Assembly: GCF_024055665.1 (NCBI RefSeq)
Contig: NZ_JAMXMC010000014.1
Coordinates: 1 to 64,000, forward strand
Direction: 5' to 3'
Length of the DNA: 64,000 bases
DNA from: Ideonella oryzae
Lineage (GTDB): Bacteria; Pseudomonadota; Gammaproteobacteria; Burkholderiales; Burkholderiaceae_C
Positions 58,600-64,000 of the stretch are shown piece by piece (the first letter of the stretch is position 1; every line of letters begins with the position of its first letter). The position numbers and the translations under genes are program-made. The notes under the pieces were generated by a model. The model had not been told where the DNA came from. It did not search any database and worked only from the letters and a program-made list of their open reading frames with translations.

Positions 58600-59352
58600 A
58601 TGAACGATCCGCTTGCCTCTTCCTCCAACCCGGTGCCCGGTATGGCGCCGGCCCGTCGCACTTCCCCGGCTTTGCTGGTGGGGGCAGGGCTGGCCGCAGG
58701 GGTGTTTGCCGCCGCTGCAGGGGCCCTGGTCTGGCAAAAGGTGTCCACCCCCGCGGTGCTGCCACAGCCCGAGCCGGTGGCCTCCGCGGTGATGGCCCTG
58801 CCGGCCAGCGCACCCCCGTCCATCGCTGCGGTGGCCTCGGCGCCGGTGGTGGCCCAGGCGGCCTCTCCGGTGACGGCGCCTGCGCCGGTCCACAAGCCGT
58901 TGCACAAGCCCGTGACCAAGGCCCCGACGGCGGTGGCCGAGACTCCGGCGGCCTCGGTGCCCGTCACCACGGCACAGACGCCCCCCCCGGCCCCGGTCAA
59001 GGCGGTGTGCACCAACTGTGGCGTGGTGGAATCCGTGCAGGAAGAAAAGCACAAGGGCCACGGCACCGGCATGGGCGCGGTGGCGGGTGGTGTCGTCGGC
59101 GGGGTGGTGGGCAACCAGTTCGGCAAGAACTCCCGCATCATCGGCGCCATCGGTGGTGCACTGGTGGGGCACCAGATCGAGCGGGATGTGCGCTCGACGA
59201 TGGATTACAAGATCGTCGTGCGCATGGAAGATGGCAGCCGCCAGACGGTGACCCAGGCCCAGAGCGTGCCGGTGGGGACCCATGTGACCGTGCAGAACGG
59301 CGCGTTGCGGGTCAACAATGGGGCCACGGACAGCGGCAGCGGGTCGTACTGA
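58600..59352 (+). CDS. Glycine-zipper 2TM-domain envelope protein
   Basis: A 250-residue protein with an N-terminal membrane helix (about 25-46), an Ala/Pro/Val-rich linker (about 50-133), a CTNC motif at 137-140, and a glycine-zipper hairpin at about 157-190 (GMGAVAGGVVGGVVGNQFG, IGAIGGALVG). The rest is a small beta domain (YKIVVRMEDGSRQTVTQ). This is the SlyB/Rick_17kDa-like type common in proteobacterial envelopes. It replaces an outer-membrane lipobox with an inner-membrane anchor. A cytoplasmic or periplasmic role for the CxxC pair is unknown. Confidence 0.82.
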   Translation: MNDPLASSSNPVPGMAPARRTSPALLVGAGLAAGVFAAAAGALVWQKVSTPAVLPQPEPVASAVMALPASAPPSIAAVASAPVVAQAASPVTAPAPVHKPLHKPVTKAPTAVAETPAASVPVTTAQTPPPAPVKAVCTNCGVVESVQEEKHKGHGTGMGAVAGGVVGGVVGNQFGKNSRIIGAIGGALVGHQIERDVRSTMDYKIVVRMEDGSRQTVTQAQSVPVGTHVTVQNGALRVNNGATDSGSGSY

Positions 59353-59364
59353 GTCCGGTCGGCC

Positions 59365-60528
59365 TCAGTGGCGGCGCTGGCTGGTCAGCAGGGCCAGCGC
59401 CCCGGCCAGCACCCCCCAGAAGGCCGAGCCGATGCCGGCGATCGACAGCCCCGACAACGTGACCACATAGGTCAGCAGCGCCGCGTCGCGGTGGCGCTCC
59501 TGCTGCAGCGCGCTGGCCAGGCCGCCACCGATGGTGCCCAAGAGGGCCAGGCCGGCGATGCCGATCACCAGTTCCTTCGGGAAGGCCCCCAGCAGGCCCG
59601 CCACGGCGCCGCCTGCGAGGCCGACAGCGATGTAGAACACACCCGCGGCCGCCGATGCGGTGTAGCGCCGCTCGGGGTGTTCGTGGGCCTCCCGGCCCAT
59701 GCAGATGGCTGCGGTGATGGCCGCCAGGTTGAAGGCGAAACCGCCGAAGGGGGCCAGCGCCAGCGAGGCCAGGCCGGTGGTGCCCACGGTGGGGGAGACG
59801 GGAATCTGGTAGCCCGCCGCCCGCTGGGCCGCCACGCCGGGCAGATTCTGCGAGGCCATGGTCACGACGAAAAGCGGCAAGCCCAGGCCCACCAGGGCGT
59901 GAAGGGTGAACTGCGGTGTGACCCAGACCGGCTGCGCCAGGCCCCAGGAGATTCCACCGAGGTGCAGCAGCCCCTGGGCTGCGGCCAGCACAATGCCGGC
60001 CAGCAGCACCCCGGGCACGGCGTAGCGCGGCCACCAGCGGCGTCCGGCCAGGAAGGCCGCGGCCATGCCCACGATCAGCAGCGGCTGGCTGCGGGCGGCC
60101 AGGGTGGCATCCAGCGCAAAGCGGGTGAGCACCCCGGCCAGCAGGGCGGCGGCAATCGCCATCGGGATGCGGTCCATCAGCTTCTCGAACCAGCCGGTGA
60201 CGCTGACCAGCAGGATCAGCACCGCGCAGACGATGAAGGCGCCCACGGCCTCGGGCAGCGCGATGCCCTGGCTGGCCGCGATCAAGGCTGCACCGGGGGT
60301 GGACCAGGCCGTCAGCACCGGCTGGCGCGTCCACAGCGACAGACCCAGGCTGGTCAGGCCGGTGCCCAGGCCCAGGGCCCAGATCCAGGAGGCTGTCTGG
60401 GCCGTGTCAGCCCCCACGGCCTGGGCCGCCGCGAAGATGATGGCGATGGAGCTGGTGAAGCCCACCAGCACCGCGACAAAGCCGGCCACGACGGCCGACA
60501 GCGAGACATCTTTCCAGAACGCGCGCAT
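59365..60528 (-). CDS. Benzoate/H+ symporter, BenE family
   Basis: An inner-membrane transporter with about twelve hydrophobic segments. LSAVVAGFVAVLVGFTSSIAIIFAAAQA, QPVLTAWSTPGAALIAAS and PFGGFAFNLAAITAAICMG are hallmark BenE motifs. Most homologues start MRAFWKDVSLS-like, so I use the ATG at 60528 (387 residues). A GTG at 60570 would overlap kup by 20 bases; neither site has a clear ribosome site. Benzoate uptake is shown only for Acinetobacter BenE; the substrate here is unproven. Confidence 0.85.
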   Translation of the reverse strand: MRAFWKDVSLSAVVAGFVAVLVGFTSSIAIIFAAAQAVGADTAQTASWIWALGLGTGLTSLGLSLWTRQPVLTAWSTPGAALIAASQGIALPEAVGAFIVCAVLILLVSVTGWFEKLMDRIPMAIAAALLAGVLTRFALDATLAARSQPLLIVGMAAAFLAGRRWWPRYAVPGVLLAGIVLAAAQGLLHLGGISWGLAQPVWVTPQFTLHALVGLGLPLFVVTMASQNLPGVAAQRAAGYQIPVSPTVGTTGLASLALAPFGGFAFNLAAITAAICMGREAHEHPERRYTASAAAGVFYIAVGLAGGAVAGLLGAFPKELVIGIAGLALLGTIGGGLASALQQERHRDAALLTYVVTLSGLSIAGIGSAFWGVLAGALALLTSQRRH

Positions 60529-60550
60529 CAGGGCAGGGGAGAGAAGAGGG

Positions 60551-62527
60551 TCAGATCTCGACCTTGGCACCCAGCTCGACGATGCGGTTGGTGGGCAGGT
60601 TCAGGAAGTCGGCCATGTCGGTGGCGTTGCGGTGCATGCTGGCGAACAGCTTTTCGCGCCACATCGCCATGCCCGCGCCGCGGGTGGGCACCACCGTCTC
60701 GCGCGAGAGGAAGTAGCTGGTGTCCATGTCGTCCAGCGGCACGCCCCGGTCCTTCAGCAGCTTGATTGCTTCGGGCAGGTCCGGGTCGTTCTTGAAGCCG
60801 AAGCTCACCGTCACCTGCCAGCAGTCGTGGCCCAGCGAATGCAGGGAGAGGCGCTTGTCGAAGCCGATCCAGGGCACCTCGTGGTGGCGCACGGTCACGA
60901 ACAGGTTGTGCTCGTGCAGCACCTTGTTGTGCTTGAGGTTGTGCATCAACGCGTTGGGCACCAGATCTTCTTCGGAGACCAGGAACACCGCGGTGCCGGG
61001 GACCCGGGTGGGCGGGTTGATGAAGACCGCATCCAGGAAGCCTTCAAGCCGGATGGCGTCGTTGCGCACCTGCTCGCGCATGATCTGCCGCCCCTGCTTC
61101 CAGGTCAGCATCAGCATGAACATGCCGGAGCCGATGACCAGCGGGAACCAGCCGCCAGCGATCAGCTTGAGCAGGTTCGAGAAGAAGAAGGTGATGTCGA
61201 TGGTGAAGAAGAAGCCGGTGGCCAGCAGGCACAGGGCCAGCGGGTAGCCCCAGCCGTAGCGAATGACGTAGAAGGTCATCACCGTGGTGATGGTCATGTC
61301 CAGCGTCACCGCGATGCCGTAGGCCGAGGCCAGGTTGGACGAGGACTTGAACAGCGCCACCGCCAGCACGATGAAGACGTACAGGCCCCAGTTCACGAAG
61401 GGCACGTAGATCTGGCCGGTGTCCTTGACCGAGGTGTGGCGGATGGTCATGCGCGGCAGGATGCCCAGCTGGATGGCCTGCTTGGTGACCGAGAAGGCGG
61501 CCGAGATCAGGGCCTGCGAGGCGATCACCGTGGCCGCCGTGGACAGGAAGACCAGCGGCAGGCGGGCCCAGTGCGGCGCCATCAGGAAGAAGGGGTTGTC
61601 GATGGCCTCGGGGTTGCCCAGCAGCACCGCGCCCTGGCCGAAGTAGTTGACCACCAGGGCCGGCATCACCAGGCCGTACCAGGCGATGCGGATGGGCAGG
61701 CGGCCGAAGTGGCCCATGTCGGCATACAGGGCCTCGCCGCCGGTCACGCACAGCACCACCGCGCCCAGGGCGATGAAGGCCACCAGGGGCTGCTGTACGA
61801 AGAAGCCGATGGCATAGAGCGGGTTGAGCGCCACCAGCACGGCGGGGTTCTCGAGGATGTGCGGCAGGCCCAGGGCAATCAGAGCGAAGAACCAGATCAG
61901 CGTGATCGGCCCGAAGAACTTGCCGATGCCGCCGGTGCCGAAGCGCTGCACCGCGAACAGGCCGGTCAGCACCACCAGGGTGATGGGGATCACCAGGCTG
62001 TGCAGGGCGGGGGCGGCCACTTCCAGGCCCTCGACGGCCGAGAGCACCGAGACCGCCGGGGTGATGACGCCGTCGCCATAGAAGATGGCCGTGCCGAACA
62101 GGCCCACGACCATCAGGATGCGGCGCAGCAGCGGGCGCTCCTTCACGGCGGTGGTGGCCAGCGCCAGCATGGCGATCAGGCCGCCTTCGCCGTTGTTGTC
62201 GGCCCGCAGGATCAGCAGCACGTACTTCAGCGAGACGATGATGGTCATCGTCCAGAAGATGAGGCTGAGCACGCCCAGGATGTTCTCGTCCGAGGCCGGC
62301 ACATGGCCCGCATGGAACACCTCTTTCAGCGCGTAGAGCGGGCTGGTACCGATGTCTCCGTAGACCACGCCGAGTGCCGCCAGTGTCAGGGTGGCCAGGG
62401 CTGCCGGTGTCCGAGGGGCAGGGGTATGAGAACTCAAAGGAGCTTGCTCGTTGGAGAAACCCTTATTGTGCGCTTGCCCCGGGCGGGTCTGTCCAGCGGA
62501 ACGCGTCCGGCGGGGCGTGCGCGCCAC
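60551..62527 (-). CDS. kup: Kup-family low-affinity potassium transporter
   Basis: A membrane protein with twelve predicted helices and a C-terminal cytoplasmic domain. It begins its conserved core at [23 protein letters not shown] and ends [16 protein letters not shown]. Other family blocks are [20 protein letters not shown] and [13 protein letters not shown]. The longest frame starts at a GTG at 62527, but conservation begins about 45 residues later; a TTG at 62437 is another option, so the exact start is unsettled. K+ uptake is driven by protons. Confidence 0.92.
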   Translation of the reverse strand: MARTPRRTRSAGQTRPGQAHNKGFSNEQAPLSSHTPAPRTPAALATLTLAALGVVYGDIGTSPLYALKEVFHAGHVPASDENILGVLSLIFWTMTIIVSLKYVLLILRADNNGEGGLIAMLALATTAVKERPLLRRILMVVGLFGTAIFYGDGVITPAVSVLSAVEGLEVAAPALHSLVIPITLVVLTGLFAVQRFGTGGIGKFFGPITLIWFFALIALGLPHILENPAVLVALNPLYAIGFFVQQPLVAFIALGAVVLCVTGGEALYADMGHFGRLPIRIAWYGLVMPALVVNYFGQGAVLLGNPEAIDNPFFLMAPHWARLPLVFLSTAATVIASQALISAAFSVTKQAIQLGILPRMTIRHTSVKDTGQIYVPFVNWGLYVFIVLAVALFKSSSNLASAYGIAVTLDMTITTVMTFYVIRYGWGYPLALCLLATGFFFTIDITFFFSNLLKLIAGGWFPLVIGSGMFMLMLTWKQGRQIMREQVRNDAIRLEGFLDAVFINPPTRVPGTAVFLVSEEDLVPNALMHNLKHNKVLHEHNLFVTVRHHEVPWIGFDKRLSLHSLGHDCWQVTVSFGFKNDPDLPEAIKLLKDRGVPLDDMDTSYFLSRETVVPTRGAGMAMWREKLFASMHRNATDMADFLNLPTNRIVELGAKVEI

Positions 62528-62571
62528 GGCACAATCCGCGCTGTGCAGCGCCCTGTGCGGCCTGCCGGCCC

Positions 62572-64000
62572 ATGCTGTCTTCTACCGCGATGTCTTCAGC
62601 CGCCGCCCGCCCTGTCCGCTTCCATGTCGAACTGATCGATGGTCCGGGCGCCCAGGGGTGGGCGCTGGATTCTCGGCATCCGGGCCAGGAGGTTCTGTCC
62701 TTGCGCCTGGACGGTCAGCCGCTGCAGGCCCAGTGGCGCCGCACCTGGCGCCACGACGTCTGCGAGTCTACGGGCGTGCAGGGCGTGGCGCTGGGTTGGG
62801 TGTGTGACCTGCCTCCGGAAATCTGGGCGCGCTGGTTTGCCACGCGGGGAGAGCTGGAGTTTTGGGTGAATGGGCTGCGGCATCCCGGTCTGGCCTGGGT
62901 GTTGGATCCCACCTCGCTGCACCGCTGGCTGGCGCGGCGTCTGCTGGAGGCTGACGCGCGGACACGGGCTGATTGGCAGGCCCGCTTTCAGGCTCATCGC
63001 GCTGCCATTTCGAAGTGCGGGCTCACATGGCGTTCCCCGGCTGCGTCATTTCCGCCGATCGGGCAGCATGAGGGGCTGCGGGGACTCTGCCTGGTCGGTT
63101 GGCTGGCGGATGTCCCGACGGCGCGCCACGTGCTGGGCCTGCAATGCCAGGGGAAGCCCTTGCCGTGTCCGGTGCGGCGCCTGTCTCGCCAGGATGTGTG
63201 CCGTGCTCTGGACTGGCCCGAGGAAGGGATCGGCTTCGAGCTCGAACTGCCGGGTGTCTTGTGGCTGGGCGTGGCGCCGGAAAACCCTCTGGTGTGTCAG
63301 CTCACGGTGGACGGAAAGCCCTGGGGCGAGCCCGTGGCGCTGGATCGGCTGGACTTGGTGGCGGGCTTCGATGCCGCCGCAGGGTTGGCCGATGCCGGCG
63401 AGCGGACCCGTCAGGGCCTCTTGGCGCTGGAGCACATCTTGCATGCAGGTCTTTGGCACACCCTTGGGGGGGGCCGGCAGCGGAGGGCTGGGCAATTGGC
63501 GGCGCTGGCGGGGGTGTCCTCCTGGCTGGCCCAAATGACCGGCGATGCCAAGTCACCACCACTTTCGATCCTGCCCGAGCAGGCCCCGCAAGGGTGGCTG
63601 GGCCGTTGGGTGCAGCGACGTTGGCGTGCCTGGCTGGCCCTGGTCTGGCTGCAGTGGCTGCAGCGGTCGTCCCGACGGACGGCGTTGGCCCTGCGCACGG
63701 AGATTGCGCTCACCCAGGCCTTGGGCCTGTTCGATGCTGCGCTGTACGACCTGCAGGTGCCGGAGTCGCTGCGTCCGGGCCTCTCGGCGCTGGCCCACTA
63801 CGTGATCCAGGGGGATGCACGCTCGCTGGTGCCCCATGCTCTGCTGGATCCCCGTCACTACACGGGGCAGTTGCCCGGGCGGCGGCATCCGGGGATCAAC
63901 CGGCTGTTGCACTATGGTCTGAAGGGGCGGTTCGAGGCCCTGAGCACTTCGGCCTGGTTCGACGGCGGCGCCTATCTTCGCCGTTACAGAGATGTGCGGC
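62572..64000 (+). CDS. Polysaccharide-type glycosyltransferase or surface protein, 3' end outside window
   Basis: A frame open for 476 codons from the ATG at 62572 to the right edge with no stop. I read every codon from 62641 to 64000 and found no interruption. No catalytic domain is visible in the part seen. From about residue 390, [20 protein letters not shown], then [35 protein letters not shown], matches the D-x-x-Y-L-x-x-Y-x-D-V repeat that joins glycosyltransferase domains in large EPS and rhamnan-synthesis proteins. The front half is Trp- and Leu-rich and resembles a carbohydrate-binding or lectin-like region. The catalytic part, if there is one, should lie past 64000. Confidence 0.7.
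   Translation, partial: MLSSTAMSSAAARPVRFHVELIDGPGAQGWALDSRHPGQEVLSLRLDGQPLQAQWRRTWRHDVCESTGVQGVALGWVCDLPPEIWARWFATRGELEFWVNGLRHPGLAWVLDPTSLHRWLARRLLEADARTRADWQARFQAHRAAISKCGLTWRSPAASFPPIGQHEGLRGLCLVGWLADVPTARHVLGLQCQGKPLPCPVRRLSRQDVCRALDWPEEGIGFELELPGVLWLGVAPENPLVCQLTVDGKPWGEPVALDRLDLVAGFDAAAGLADAGERTRQGLLALEHILHAGLWHTLGGGRQRRAGQLAALAGVSSWLAQMTGDAKSPPLSILPEQAPQGWLGRWVQRRWRAWLALVWLQWLQRSSRRTALALRTEIALTQALGLFDAALYDLQVPESLRPGLSALAHYVIQGDARSLVPHALLDPRHYTGQLPGRRHPGINRLLHYGLKGRFEALSTSAWFDGGAYLRRYRDVR

Noticed and set aside
60065-62635. An 856-residue forward frame opposite kup and the BenE transporter
   Set aside because: Dominated by His, Gln, Asp and Arg with no hydrophobic core or motif; the reverse-strand genes explain the region.

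Overview
The window comes from a GC-rich betaproteobacterium, most likely a Burkholderiales member of the Sphaerotilus/Leptothrix/Rubrivivax/Ideonella type. The gene order atpIBEFHAGDC, hemE, priA, rep is the betaproteobacterial chromosomal backbone. I see no tRNA, rRNA, CRISPR array, insertion sequence, integrase or plasmid gene.

Left half (1-33517) is an exopolysaccharide (EPS) locus of the Wzx/Wzy type with a polyketide/peptide synthetase cassette inside it. It starts with the end of a beta-helix protein and a polyprenyl-phosphate hexose-1-phosphate transferase (706-2100), which would begin the repeat unit. A tightly packed five-gene cassette follows (2364-17721): a JmjC/cupin-like dioxygenase, a hybrid synthetase A-PCP-KS-AT-ACP-aminotransferase (3298-10092), an NRPS C-A-PCP-C-PCP-TE (10100-15919), a membrane-anchored SGNH hydrolase and a Sfp-type phosphopantetheinyl transferase. 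Three reverse-strand genes (two GT2 enzymes and a hexapeptide acetyltransferase) meet the cassette tail to tail. After a 635-base intergenic region comes a forward run: WecG-STAS fusion, Wzz, a BY-kinase-like ATPase, Wzy, a GT8-like enzyme, Wzx, an unknown protein, GT2, a methyltransferase, GT4 and a CgeB-like transferase.

Right half (33527-64000) is mostly housekeeping: rlpA; a LytS/LytTR-type two-component pair; an SMP-30 lactonase; the full F1Fo ATP synthase operon with an intrinsic terminator; two TPM proteins and a LemA lipoprotein on the reverse strand; hemE; priA; rep; a GNAT acetyltransferase; cytochrome b561 and cytochrome c'; Uup; gshB; a glycine-zipper protein; a BenE transporter; and kup. 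At the right edge a new polysaccharide-type gene opens and runs off the window. It has no stop before 64000 but reads cleanly for 476 codons.

How the parts may fit. The cassette reads as an assembly line. It activates an amino acid (near-threonine code), extends it with malonate, transaminates the beta-ketone to a beta-amine, adds glycine, and passes the chain through a C-PCP pair with no adenylation domain to a thioesterase whose nucleophile is Cys. No dedicated exporter is present, and the cassette sits inside a complete Wzx/Wzy/Wzz locus. A working hypothesis is that the beta-amino-acyl peptide is made for the cell surface, possibly to decorate the polysaccharide. That link is inferred from gene order only.
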